A stretch of 14,342 nucleotides of DNA from Deltaproteobacteria bacterium (GCA_018400255.1 JAGYMO010000151.1:1-14342); one strand, 5' to 3'; shown: positions 1-7,587, counted from the stretch's first letter. A program made the numbers and translations. Notes: generated by a model from the letters alone, not told the origin.

Positions 1-64
1 AGCGAATCGGCGAAACCAAGTGGTGCCACGGGCTTTCCCGTGGGGCTCCACCGTCTATTGCGCT
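1..64. repeat. Large imperfect palindrome/hairpin past the 3' end of the operon
   Basis: The core is a perfect 7-bp stem, CCACGGG (26-32) with CCCGTGG (37-43), around a CTTT loop. After a small internal loop a second stem forms between GTGG (20-23) and CCAC (48-51). A third, outer stem pairs AGCG (1-4) and AAT (5-7) with ATT (57-59) and CGCT (61-64), with one bulged base at 60. The structure may continue past the window edge. It lies about 40 bases beyond the stop codon of the last minus-strand gene, so it could stop or protect the transcript. No T-run follows it on either strand, so it is not a standard intrinsic terminator. It looks more like a dispersed palindromic repeat (REP or MITE type), but copy number cannot be judged here. 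Confidence 0.55.
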
Positions 65-102
65 AAAGCAAAATGTGATGCGTGAATTATCATGAGATCC
101 TC

Positions 103-414
103 TCAGACCTTTATGTCGATAATGGAATAATCAGAGGTTTTTAGTTCATCCTCTAATTGTTTTTTGCCTGAATCTTTTCCCCCGTTCTTTTTATCTTTAT
201 CCTCAGTGCCCTTTTTTTCTTCATCGTCTGATATCGTTATTTTGTTATCCGTATCGAATTCTTGTACCTTTTTTTTCTCCTCTTTCTTCTTGTTTTCTGT
301 TCTTTGAGCAACAAACTGCTGATTTAATTCTAAGCTTTGTTTCCTCACATTGTGCACCTCTTTTATGGCGCTTCCCTGGCCAAGAACTATATTAATATCG
401 CCCGTACTTGCCAT
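103..414 (-). CDS. Small highly charged protein, function unknown, last gene of flagellar operon
   Basis: A 103-residue protein starting MASTGDIN. I chose the ATG at 414 because AAAGGAG lies a few bases upstream; a longer frame from 441 has no ribosome binding site. The first 45 residues are mixed and mildly amphipathic. Residues of about 45-90 are almost all Lys, Glu, Asp, Asn and Gly, probably disordered or coiled. The chain ends in a short hydrophobic-acidic motif, YSIIDIKV. There is no signal peptide, membrane segment or cysteine. I cannot assign a family. It is not recognisably FlgM, FliS, FliT or CheW. From memory, small charged proteins ending in a similar ID-x-(K/R)-V tail occur in deltaproteobacterial flagellar clusters, but I could not verify this. 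Position after fliA and the fliL paralogue suggests a flagellar accessory or chaperone-like role (inference). Confidence 0.7.
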   Translation of the reverse strand: MASTGDINIVLGQGSAIKEVHNVRKQSLELNQQFVAQRTENKKKEEKKKVQEFDTDNKITISDDEEKKGTEDKDKKNGGKDSGKKQLEDELKTSDYSIIDIKV

Positions 415-455
415 TTTTTCTCCTTTTTGCAACATGCGCATAAGGCCCTAATGTT

Positions 456-475
456 TTGATTCAAAAATGAATCAA
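456..475. repeat. Perfect 8-bp inverted repeat ahead of the small charged gene
   Basis: TTGATTCA (456-463) and TGAATCAA (468-475) form perfect arms around AAAA. It sits about 40 bases upstream of the start at 414, within the 151-bp gap between the fliL-like gene (stop at 566) and the small gene. It could be a regulator site or an RNA hairpin near the leader of the last gene. The gap also has a strong Shine-Dalgarno-like GAAGGAGG (minus strand, about 509-522), but its only nearby ATG opens a two-codon frame. I see no sigma-28 or sigma-54 consensus in the gap. Confidence 0.4.
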
Positions 476-565
476 TACATATTGCTCGAATGTCCAGATG
501 TGTGTATTTAAGGCCTCCTTCAGTCAGAAAATTGAATGATAAAGATTCAAAATTGATGTGATACC

Positions 566-1249
566 TTAAACTACGGAAAAATTTGTTATATAAACTTTAT
601 CAATTTTTATATCAGGTAATGCCGCGATTATACCATCTACTATAATTATTTTCATGTTTTCCAATAATGGGACCCCCTTATTTATGGTTATCTCTTTTCT
701 CAATATGTCGTAGATCAATGCCCTGATCCAGCTGCTTTTATCTATTATTATTTGTTTTACCTCTTTATCATAAACAGAAAATGAAATATCCATAGAAATA
801 TAGGTTTGGTTTTGTTCTTTAAAGGGTATGACAAAAGACTTAAGTGAAAATATTTCATTTTTCTTGTCATAAGAAATGCTTCTGTTGCCGCGTACTTTTT
901 CTTGGTCATCTTTTTCCCGATTAACGTGATATAGTTTTTTAGTGGGGTTGGTAAACGTATCGTTTTGGGCATTTATTTTTAAGAATGAGTTAATGTCGTC
1001 CCACTTTAGATATATAACTCCAGTAAACAATAATAATGATAAACCCAATGCGCCGTAAAAGATCGGTCTTTTTCCGGCCCCGAACAATCGGCATATTGTT
1101 TTAAAGATACAATTTATTTTGGAACGTTTTTCTTGTTTATCTTTTCCGTTTGCCGACTCATCGTTTGAGATATCCCCAGACTCAGTTACTTCGTGCCCGG
1201 AGGTATTTTTTGGCATATTTTCTGAGATTTTTTCAGTGTCAATTGGCAT
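566..1249 (-). CDS. Divergent FliL-family protein (second FliL paralogue)
   Basis: A 227-residue single-pass membrane protein. Residues 1-60 are a polar, charged cytoplasmic tail. One hydrophobic segment at about 62-81 is followed by a periplasmic region. Residues of about 134-227 follow the FliL plan: an LKSFVIPF strand (compare LESFIVNL in the canonical FliL at 11406-11882), a YISMDISFSV strand, a central WIRALIYDIL helix matching the FliL LRDAILLFL segment, and a C-terminal DKVYITNFSVV matching KQVYFTEFVVQ. FliL proteins are stator-associated factors at the motor (known for the family). The long N-terminal tail and loss of the usual TEF-VQ ending mark it as divergent. It starts 36 bases after the fliA stop, with GAGGG about 10 bases upstream of the ATG. 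A dedicated role beside the duplicated MotB proteins is inference. Confidence 0.72.
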   Translation of the reverse strand: MPIDTEKISENMPKNTSGHEVTESGDISNDESANGKDKQEKRSKINCIFKTICRLFGAGKRPIFYGALGLSLLLFTGVIYLKWDDINSFLKINAQNDTFTNPTKKLYHVNREKDDQEKVRGNRSISYDKKNEIFSLKSFVIPFKEQNQTYISMDISFSVYDKEVKQIIIDKSSWIRALIYDILRKEITINKGVPLLENMKIIIVDGIIAALPDIKIDKVYITNFSVV

Positions 1250-1284
1250 TTATATGTGCCCTCAAAAAACTAAAGGTTTTTTAA

Positions 1285-2043
1285 TTAACTTGCCTTGTAG
1301 GGCTTGAGCCTTGCCCGTAATTTTATTATTGCCTTGGAATGTATCTGGCTTATCCTTGACTCTGTTAAATTAAGAACTTTTGCTATCTCCTTGAGTGTTA
1401 ATTCATCATAATAATAGAGAGACATTACCAATTGCTCATTTTCTCCAAGGCTTGAAAGTGCTTTGGATATATTTTGTTTCAGTTCTTTTGTGTTTAATTC
1501 ATCAAATGGCGATGGAATATCAGAGATCTGCTTGGAAAATTTGGGGGCTAATCCATCTGGAAAAAGTTCTTCAAGGCTTAGGAGTCTTGCGCCCCATGCC
1601 CTGTTAGTCATTTTATAGTATGCTTCAATATCCACGCCAAGCTCCTGGGCAACTTCCAGGTCATCCGGATCCCTTTTCAGCGTAAATCTTAGCTGGCTAA
1701 TAGCATTTTCAATCCTCTGTATATCCTTTCTTATAGACCTTGAGACCCAGTCCATTTTTCTAAGTTCGTCTAATATAGCCCCTTTGATTCTGTGTTCGGC
1801 ATATGTCTCAAATTTAGATCCTATTTCAGGCTTGAACTTATCAATAGCATCAAGCAGCCCGATTGCACCTGCGCTCGTTAGCTCTTCTTTTGATATATTT
1901 GATGGAAGCTTGAAGGCCAATCTATCGACAATATATTTCACCAAGGAGGCATATTTAATTATTAGGCCCTCTTTTGTGGTTTCATTTGCCTTGTGGTAGC
2001 TTTTTTGAATAACTTCATGGTAATTATTAATATAGTTAGTCAT
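1285..2043 (-). CDS. fliA: RNA polymerase sigma-28 factor FliA
   Basis: A 252-residue flagellar sigma factor. I use the ATG at 2043 because the MTNYINN start gives a normal FliA N terminus; the longer frame begins at a TTG (2082) inside flhG. Region 2 (about 30-98) shows KYASLVKYIVDRLAFKLP, the helix with GAIGLLDAIDKF, KFETYAEHRIKGAILDELR and then DWVSRSIR, close to the FliA signature DWVPRSVR. Region 3 follows to about 165. Region 4 ends with the helix-turn-helix LTLKEIAKVLNLTESRISQ (about 215-233), which reads the -35 element. FliA directs late genes such as flagellin and chemotaxis genes and is normally held by FlgM, which is not in this window. The start lies 5 bases after the flhG stop, so translation is probably coupled. 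Confidence 0.95.
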   Translation of the reverse strand: MTNYINNYHEVIQKSYHKANETTKEGLIIKYASLVKYIVDRLAFKLPSNISKEELTSAGAIGLLDAIDKFKPEIGSKFETYAEHRIKGAILDELRKMDWVSRSIRKDIQRIENAISQLRFTLKRDPDDLEVAQELGVDIEAYYKMTNRAWGARLLSLEELFPDGLAPKFSKQISDIPSPFDELNTKELKQNISKALSSLGENEQLVMSLYYYDELTLKEIAKVLNLTESRISQIHSKAIIKLRARLKPYKAS

Positions 2044-2048
2044 TGGCC

Positions 2049-2960
2049 TTAATCTTTTGTTACCGAAACAAGCCTTTTCCAAAAAAATTTAATATTTCCG
2101 TCCATGGGTCTTTTCTCTGATTTCCTAAAGAGATACTGCGCGAGCTTATTAAAGTTCTCACTTGCCGGCGCCTCAGGGTAACTACATACAACCGGTTTCC
2201 TTTTAGCAACTGCCTTTTGCAACATACTGTCCCACGGAATGAACCCGGCATAGTCAAGGGATATACTAGCCATAAATTTTTCCACCGCCTTACTCATATT
2301 TTGATAAACAGATTTTGCCTCTTTTTCATCTCTGGCCATATTTATTAACAGGGTAAAATTTTTGGTTCCATGCTGATAAAACATGACCTTCATAAGGGCG
2401 TATGCATCTGTTATAGATGTAGGCTCAGGTGTTGCCACAATAATTCTTTCCTCGGCCGCCAGATTAAAATAGATAACATTCGAGGATATGCCAGCCCCCG
2501 TATCTACCAACAAGAGGTCAAACATATTGTTTAGTATGTCAAATTCGTTTAGTAAGTTAATTTTATGCCCCTCTGAGAGATGAACTAATTCCTGAACGCC
2601 TGAACTAGCAGGTATCAATGACACGCCTTCAGGTCCCTCCACGATAATCTGAGACAATGCTTTTTCACCCTTTATGACATCTTCTATGTTATGTTTTGGG
2701 TTGATACCATATATAATATCTATATTCGCTAGCCCAAGATCGGCATCGAATATCAAGACCTTCTTTTTAAGCCTTTGGCATGCAATAGCGAGGTTTCCAA
2801 CAACATTTGTTTTTCCTACTCCACCTTTACCACTTGTTATGGCGATAACCTTTGGCGTACCTTTTTGCAAAGACAAACCTCTTCTATCTTCTTGTTTATT
2901 TTTATAAATTCGCAGAGATTCATTCAGTATCAATCCTCTCAATTTTGACGCCTGATCCAT
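2049..2960 (-). CDS. flhG: Flagellar number regulator FlhG (FleN/YlxH), MinD-like ATPase
   Basis: A 303-residue ParA/MinD-family ATPase. I chose the ATG at 2960, with GAGGA upstream at workable spacing, over an in-frame TTG six bases earlier. The N terminus reads MDQASKLRGL, matching the DQAxxLR motif by which FlhG stimulates the FlhF GTPase. The deviant Walker A loop SGKGGVGKT is at 43-51, followed by FDADLGLANIDI (71-82), the switch region that defines MinD-like proteins. LLVDTGAGIS is the Walker B/switch II segment. The C-terminal helical region is the usual membrane-binding part in this family. It limits flagellar number, with FlhF. It is separated from flhF by 355 bases of repeat-rich DNA, unlike the tight flhF-flhG junction in most genomes. 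Confidence 0.94.
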   Translation of the reverse strand: MDQASKLRGLILNESLRIYKNKQEDRRGLSLQKGTPKVIAITSGKGGVGKTNVVGNLAIACQRLKKKVLIFDADLGLANIDIIYGINPKHNIEDVIKGEKALSQIIVEGPEGVSLIPASSGVQELVHLSEGHKINLLNEFDILNNMFDLLLVDTGAGISSNVIYFNLAAEERIIVATPEPTSITDAYALMKVMFYQHGTKNFTLLINMARDEKEAKSVYQNMSKAVEKFMASISLDYAGFIPWDSMLQKAVAKRKPVVCSYPEAPASENFNKLAQYLFRKSEKRPMDGNIKFFWKRLVSVTKD

Positions 2961-3003
2961 TTGCAAATCCTCGTTACATAATAAAGTTTTTAGCAGAAAA
3001 TAT

Positions 3004-3210
3004 CGTAACTACTCAGGTAGTTAGGCTGAAGACTGAAGACTCTTAGGAAAAACGAAAATACAGCTCGTTTTGTCGAAGATCCCGTTTACGGGGACACCAT
3101 GTTTGGTGCGAAAATCTGCTTTATTTACACCTATGTGCATCAATCTTGATTTTTTGACACCTTCAGCCTTCAGTCTAAACCCCTTCAACCTGACTACGTG
3201 AGTAGTCACG
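3004..3210. repeat. Paired palindromic inverted-repeat element (REP/MITE-like) between flhG and flhF
   Basis: Two arms in inverted orientation, 3004-3031 and 3183-3210, match at 24 of 28 positions by eye. Each arm folds into a 7-bp hairpin with a TCAN loop: TAACTAC-TCAG-GTAGTTA at 3006-3023 and, read on the minus strand, TGACTAC-TCAC-GTAGTCA at 3191-3208. Two of the four differences are the two partners of one base pair (A:T versus G:C), so the stem is preserved. Next to each arm are period-7 CTGAAG units (3025-3041, and 3161-3176 on the other strand). The roughly 150-bp centre holds small hairpins CCCG-TTTA-CGGG (3081-3092) and CACCA-TGTT-TGGTG (3095-3108). No transposase is present; this would be a non-autonomous element. 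Confidence 0.65.
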
Positions 3211-3228
3211 GAATGCCTTTTTATCCAA

Positions 3229-3256
3229 TTTCAAGTTTCCAGTTTCGAGTTTCTTT
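3229..3256. repeat. Degenerate period-7 tandem repeat, four TTTCNAG-type units
   Basis: Successive 7-mers TTTCAAG, TTTCCAG, TTTCGAG and a decayed TTTCTTT run without interruption. Positions 5-6 vary while TTTC and the trailing AG persist. It lies just outside the inverted-repeat element, in the same non-coding gap. No coding frame uses it. Confidence 0.6.
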
Positions 3257-3277
3257 CATATAAACTATTCAGTTTTG

Positions 3278-3309
3278 CTTTGTCCCTTTGTCCCTTTGCC
3301 CCTTTATCC
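3278..3309. repeat. Period-8 tandem repeat, four CTTTGTCC-type units
   Basis: Four units: CTTTGTCC, CTTTGTCC, CTTTGCCC and CTTTATCC. On the minus (coding) strand this is a purine-rich stretch of GGACAAAG units starting only 6 bases after the flhF stop codon. It has a different period and sequence from the 7-mer array 22 bases away, so at least two distinct short tandem repeats are stacked in this gap. Confidence 0.65.
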
Positions 3310-3315
3310 CTGAAT

Positions 3316-4368
3316 TCACAAATCCATTGATAATAGGCCCAAGATGTTTTCTTTCTTCGCCTTTTCAATGTCGTCCGGCACGCTTTGTCCTGTAGTTAAA
3401 TAAGAAACAGGTAATGCTCCCTCCATGATCTGATTTATCACTGACCCGCATGTCTCTGCTTCATCTATCTTGGTGAAAATATAACTTTTATATTTTAATG
3501 GGCTGAAGTTTATTGCTGCCTTCTTCATTTCTGTTTCCGATGTCGAAACACTTAAAAGCAGGTGGGTGCTTATGGACAGATCATCAGTGATTATTTTTTG
3601 CAATTCCCCTATTCTCGACATATCATATTGACTATGGCCTGCTGTATCGATAAAGATTAAATCTTTTTGGCCCATTCTTTTTAAGGCAAAAAGCAAGTCT
3701 TTCTTATTAAACGCCGGAAGACATGGTGTCCCCAAAATATTCGCATAGGCTTTGAGTTGATCCATAGCCCCTATACGGTAGTTATCTATTGATATGAGAC
3801 CTACTTTTTTCCCTTTCATGAGCATTTGCTGAGCGGCGAGCTTTGCAATTGTAGTTGTTTTACCAACGCCGGTTGTTCCAATAAACGCTGAAATCACTGA
3901 TTGTTTATCCCTCGTTTCAAATATATCCTTTACCTTTATTACCTTCAGAATCTCTTCAGTTGTTCTTTCTCGTATTTCTTGTGTGTCCCCTGAGTAAGGA
4001 TTGAGAGCCCCGGCCGTTTCAAGAAACTTTCTGGCGTAAATATCATGTATCCCGCTTCGTATTAATTTTGTATAAATAGTAAGGGCCCCGGCATTCGTAA
4101 TAATCGATTCGGATATACTTCCACCATGCCCCAGAAGGTAAATCATTTCTTTAATATTCATAAGCTCCGATTTGATTTCCCTTATAGGGCTATTGTATTC
4201 ATGAAGATCATCATCTTCTGATGCCATTGCAGTCACTTCGAAAAGATTTTTATTGCTGCCATTATTCAATTTCTTTGTAGAAACTATCATCGCGGTTGGC
4301 CCTAAGATCTTTTTAATATTTATTAAGGCCTCGTTTATGGTTTCTGCCCTGTACTTTTTAATTTGCAT
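3316..4368 (-). CDS. flhF: Flagellar placement GTPase FlhF (SRP-type)
   Basis: A 350-residue SRP-family GTPase. The N terminus MQIKKYRAETINEALINIKK is the standard FlhF B-domain opening. The NG part has a P-loop GTTGVGKT (164-171), the insertion-box region SIDNYRIGAMDQL (193-205), a DTAGH G3 motif (241-245, His where Arg is common) and the TKID guanine-specificity motif (299-302). FlhF sets the polar site of flagellar assembly and works with FlhG, which activates its GTPase through the DQAxxLR motif. The start overlaps the end of flhA by 11 bases, so translation is probably coupled. The length is ordinary for the family. Confidence 0.96.
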   Translation of the reverse strand: MQIKKYRAETINEALINIKKILGPTAMIVSTKKLNNGSNKNLFEVTAMASEDDDLHEYNSPIREIKSELMNIKEMIYLLGHGGSISESIITNAGALTIYTKLIRSGIHDIYARKFLETAGALNPYSGDTQEIRERTTEEILKVIKVKDIFETRDKQSVISAFIGTTGVGKTTTIAKLAAQQMLMKGKKVGLISIDNYRIGAMDQLKAYANILGTPCLPAFNKKDLLFALKRMGQKDLIFIDTAGHSQYDMSRIGELQKIITDDLSISTHLLLSVSTSETEMKKAAINFSPLKYKSYIFTKIDEAETCGSVINQIMEGALPVSYLTTGQSVPDDIEKAKKENILGLLSMDL

Positions 4369-6448
4369 GGCCTAACTGTACTTCTCCTATGGATTTAAAT
4401 CTCATGTCATTTAAAAGCTCGCTCTGGGAAAGAATTACCAGTGAAGGTATAAAGTTATTAATCATTTTCTTTAAATGTCTTCTAATCAATGGTGAGGTAA
4501 GGAGAATTGGCTGGATATTTTGTGACATGGCCTTTTCAGTCTCCTCCCTTATAGAGTTGATTATAGGGTCCGCAAACCTTGGATCAATCGAAAGATACGA
4601 CCCATGTTCTGTCTTCTGGACGCCCTTAATAAGGATATCTTCAACATCTTGGGCCATGGTTATCAACTTTAGAGTTCCATCTTCATCTATGTAAGGGCTG
4701 ATTATGGATCGAGAAAGTTTATGCCTCACATACTCGGTTAATAGGTCCGGATCTTTTGTCAATGGCGCATAGTCTGCTAAGGTTTCAATAATTGTTAATA
4801 GATCTCTTATGGATATCCTTTCCTGCAGTAAGTTTTGCAAAACCTTTTGTACATTTCCTAATGAAAGCAAATTTGGCACCAATTCATCAACGGCCTTTGG
4901 ATAAGATCTACTCAAATTATCCAGTAGATTTTGCACCTCTTGACGCCCCAATAGCTCCGACGCATATTTTCTAAGGATTTCAGTTAAGTGTGTGGCCATT
5001 ATAGTTACATTGTCTACGACTGTATAACCGGAAAGCTTGGCCTCTTCCTTTTTTGCCTCTGGTATCCATATTGCCGGCAGATTAAACGCCGGCTCAGTTG
5101 TTTCGATTCCCTTTAGTTTTCGGGTAACATTACCAGGGTCCATGGCCATAAGGTTTTTTACCATTAGTTCTGCGCCGGCAATTGTTACCCCTTTAAGAAG
5201 AATCTGGTATGAGGATGAATTAAGCTTTAGGTTATCCCTTATATGGATTGGTGGTATAACGATTCCCATATCAATGGCAAACTGTCTTCTGATTGATTTA
5301 ACCCTATCAAGGAATTCTCCACCCTGCTTTTTGTCTACCAAAGGAATAAGCCCGTAACCCACTTCAAGTTCAAGGGGGTCAATAGCCAATAAATGCTCTA
5401 CAGGCTCTGGCCCTGTATCAACCTGTTCCTTTTCTCTTGTTTCAAGATCTTTTGCCTTGGCAGCCTTAGTTTGCCTGCTTAAGAGATATATACTCCCTGA
5501 AATGATTAAAGAAAGCATGATAAATGGTAAATGGGGCAGCCCGGGTATGAGTCCAAAAGAGAAGATTGTTAATGATGCAATATAGATTGCTTTTGGATAA
5601 CTTGAAAACTGTTTTCCAAATTCCTTTCCCATGCTATCCATGGATGCGGCCCTGCTAACTATTATACCTGCCGCAGTAGATATTGTAAGTGCGGGAATCT
5701 GTGAAACCAGGCCATCACCTATAGTCAACATGGTATAGTTCTGGGCTGCCTCTACAATCGGCATCTTTCTCTGAAGTACACCGATTATAAATCCACCAAT
5801 AATATTTATAATGGTTATTATTATGCCTGCTATTGCGTCTCCCCTGACGAATTTTGCAGCACCATCCATGGCTCCATGGAATTCAGCCTCCCTGGCTATT
5901 GTTTTTCGGCGTTCCTTTGCCTCCTCTTCATCTATGATCCCGGCATTCAAGTCTGCATCGATACTCATTTGTTTTCCGGGCATGGCATCGAGAGTGAAGC
6001 GGGCTGCAACCTCCGCAATCCTTGTTGCGCCCTTTGTGATAACTACAAAATTGACAATGACTAATATTATAAAAACTATCATTCCTACTACATAATCCCC
6101 TCCAACAACAAACTGTCCAAAGGATCTAATTACTTTTCCTGCGGCTGATAGCCCCTCATTTCCGTGTAAAAGTATCAGTCTTGTTGACGCAACATTGAGG
6201 GAAAGTCTAAAAAGTGTAGTAACAAGGAGCAAGGATGGAAATATAGAAAAGTCCAGGGGCCTTAATGCATACATGGCAATAAGAAGAATAGTTATTGAAA
6301 GTGTAATGTTCAGGGCCAAAAAAAAGTCAAGCATCATTGGCGGCAATGGGATAATCATAACCACAAGAACAGTTACTACCCCTATTACTGTCAGTATTTC
6401 ACTGGCAGGGACCGGAGGATTTGAATTTAGTGTCAGCTCTTTTTCCAT
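4358..6448 (-). CDS. flhA: Flagellar export gate protein FlhA
   Basis: A 696-residue FHIPEP-family inner-membrane protein. The N-terminal half carries about eight membrane helices (from residue 17 to about 315). The family-defining segments are LFRLSLNVASTRLIL (79-93) and the long cytoplasmic FHIPEP loop, KGATRIAEVAARFTLDAMPG (139-158) followed by KQMSIDADLNAG. The C-terminal half (about 340-696) is the soluble cytoplasmic domain that forms a nonameric ring and docks chaperone-substrate complexes. FlhA couples proton flow to export. It sits between flhB and flhF as in many polar-flagellate operons; 59 bases separate it from flhB, and its Shine-Dalgarno match is weak. Confidence 0.97.
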   Translation of the reverse strand: MEKELTLNSNPPVPASEILTVIGVVTVLVVMIIPLPPMMLDFFLALNITLSITILLIAMYALRPLDFSIFPSLLLVTTLFRLSLNVASTRLILLHGNEGLSAAGKVIRSFGQFVVGGDYVVGMIVFIILVIVNFVVITKGATRIAEVAARFTLDAMPGKQMSIDADLNAGIIDEEEAKERRKTIAREAEFHGAMDGAAKFVRGDAIAGIIITIINIIGGFIIGVLQRKMPIVEAAQNYTMLTIGDGLVSQIPALTISTAAGIIVSRAASMDSMGKEFGKQFSSYPKAIYIASLTIFSFGLIPGLPHLPFIMLSLIISGSIYLLSRQTKAAKAKDLETREKEQVDTGPEPVEHLLAIDPLELEVGYGLIPLVDKKQGGEFLDRVKSIRRQFAIDMGIVIPPIHIRDNLKLNSSSYQILLKGVTIAGAELMVKNLMAMDPGNVTRKLKGIETTEPAFNLPAIWIPEAKKEEAKLSGYTVVDNVTIMATHLTEILRKYASELLGRQEVQNLLDNLSRSYPKAVDELVPNLLSLGNVQKVLQNLLQERISIRDLLTIIETLADYAPLTKDPDLLTEYVRHKLSRSIISPYIDEDGTLKLITMAQDVEDILIKGVQKTEHGSYLSIDPRFADPIINSIREETEKAMSQNIQPILLTSPLIRRHLKKMINNFIPSLVILSQSELLNDMRFKSIGEVQLGHAN

Positions 6449-6507
6449 TTCACAAACGTTGAGTTATTTTTTAAAATCTATTAGTAGGTTTCGAAATAGT
6501 ATAATTA

Positions 6508-7587
6508 TTATGCCATCTCGTATTTTTTATCTCCCTTCAGTTTATAAATATATGCCAGCACCTCCGCGACAGCCTTATATAAGGATGCCGGTATTTCTTG
6601 GTCTACCTCAACCAGGGAGTATAAGCTATGTGCGAGTTCCCTATTCTCAACTATGGGGATATTGTATGTTTCCGCTAAGTTCTTGATTTTTTCGGCTACC
6701 TTACCTGTGCCCTTTGCAAGCAATTTCGGTGCCTCCATGGATGAGTTATCATACTTCAGCGCAATGGCCAGATGGGTTGGGTTGGTAATTACCACATCGG
6801 CCTTGGGAACTGCCTGCATCATCCGCTTTCTTGCCATTTGGATCTGGATGCTTCTTATTCTTGATTTAACCAGAGGATCCCCCTCTGATCTTTTATGTTC
6901 ATCCTTTACCTCTTTCTTGGTCATCTTGAGCTTTTTTTCAAAATCCCATTTCTGGAAGGCGTAGTCTATTGCAACGAGGAAGAGCATAGCAAGTATACAT
7001 TTTATAACAATCACAAAGGCTGTTTTCAGTATATAGACTATGATCGAGGCAATTTCCATATCCCCTAATAGCGGAAGGTCTTTTATCTCATTCTTTATTG
7101 CGAGGTAACCTAAACCTCCAATGATAGCCAATTTTAGTAGGGATTTGAATAGCTCTACAAAGGATTGCTTTGAAAAAAGCCTCTCAAAGCCCTTTATTGG
7201 ATTGATTTTTGAAAGTGTAGGCTTTATTGATTCATAGGAAATAAGAAAACCTACCTGCATTACATTTGTTAAAATTGCTGTAATCACAATGGCAGCAAAT
7301 ATAGGAACCATTGCTAATATAAACAGAGAGAGCATTCTCTCAGCAAAGATTATAAATCCATTTACACTGACATCATTAAGGGCGGATAAGGAAAAGGCCT
7401 CTTTCATGATTTTTTGGATATAATTGTACATATAAGAACAAAAAAAGGTTAATGTAGTTATGCCGGAAAGGATTACTGCTACCGAGGGCAGTTCTCTTGA
7501 TTTGGCCACTTGCCCCTTTTTTCTGGCCTCGTCCCTTTTTTTTGGCGTTGGCTGTTCAGTTTTGTCTTCAAAATTCTCTTCTGCCAT
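6508..7587 (-). CDS. flhB: Flagellar export switch protein FlhB
   Basis: A 359-residue export-gate subunit. The N terminus has the family stretch DKTEQPTPKKRDEARKKGQV (8-27). Four membrane helices follow (about 33-55, 85-113, 143-165 and 183-210). The cytoplasmic domain contains the autocleavage site NPTH at 269-272, in VVITNPTHLAIALKY. Cleavage between Asn and Pro switches export specificity from rod/hook to filament substrates (known for the family). The motif is intact, so normal switching is expected. The ATG comes one base after the fliR stop, with AAGAG as a weak Shine-Dalgarno, so the two are probably coupled. Confidence 0.97.
   Translation of the reverse strand: MAEENFEDKTEQPTPKKRDEARKKGQVAKSRELPSVAVILSGITTLTFFCSYMYNYIQKIMKEAFSLSALNDVSVNGFIIFAERMLSLFILAMVPIFAAIVITAILTNVMQVGFLISYESIKPTLSKINPIKGFERLFSKQSFVELFKSLLKLAIIGGLGYLAIKNEIKDLPLLGDMEIASIIVYILKTAFVIVIKCILAMLFLVAIDYAFQKWDFEKKLKMTKKEVKDEHKRSEGDPLVKSRIRSIQIQMARKRMMQAVPKADVVITNPTHLAIALKYDNSSMEAPKLLAKGTGKVAEKIKNLAETYNIPIVENRELAHSLYSLVEVDQEIPASLYKAVAEVLAYIYKLKGDKKYEMA

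Noticed and set aside
1..100. Possible c-di-GMP or other riboswitch at the left edge
   Set aside because: The nested stems do not match a riboswitch consensus I can recognise, and on the minus strand the structure follows the last gene rather than leading one.
1264..1282. AAAAAAC-TAAAG-GTTTTTT inverted repeat just after fliA, as a terminator
   Set aside because: The stem is almost all A:T and too weak; the next gene starts within 36 bases, which suggests continued transcription.
2044..2082. Longer fliA start at a TTG (2082) adding 13 residues
   Set aside because: It would lie inside flhG, has no ribosome site, and the extra residues do not belong to the FliA N terminus.
3060..3120. CRISPR-like array from the small repeated hairpins in the flhF-flhG gap
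   Set aside because: Repeats are 7-8 bases with no spacers, and there are no cas genes.
3021..3209. A 62-codon minus-strand frame starting MTTHVVRLKGFRLKAEG in the flhF-flhG gap
   Set aside because: It is the translation of the inverted-repeat element; the opposite strand of the other arm gives a similar VTTQVVRLK peptide, which is what a palindromic repeat produces. No ribosome site and no known domain.
6195..6686. A 163-codon plus-strand frame across the flhA-flhB junction
   Set aside because: Antisense to two highly conserved genes, no plausible start signal, composition typical of a reverse-frame shadow.
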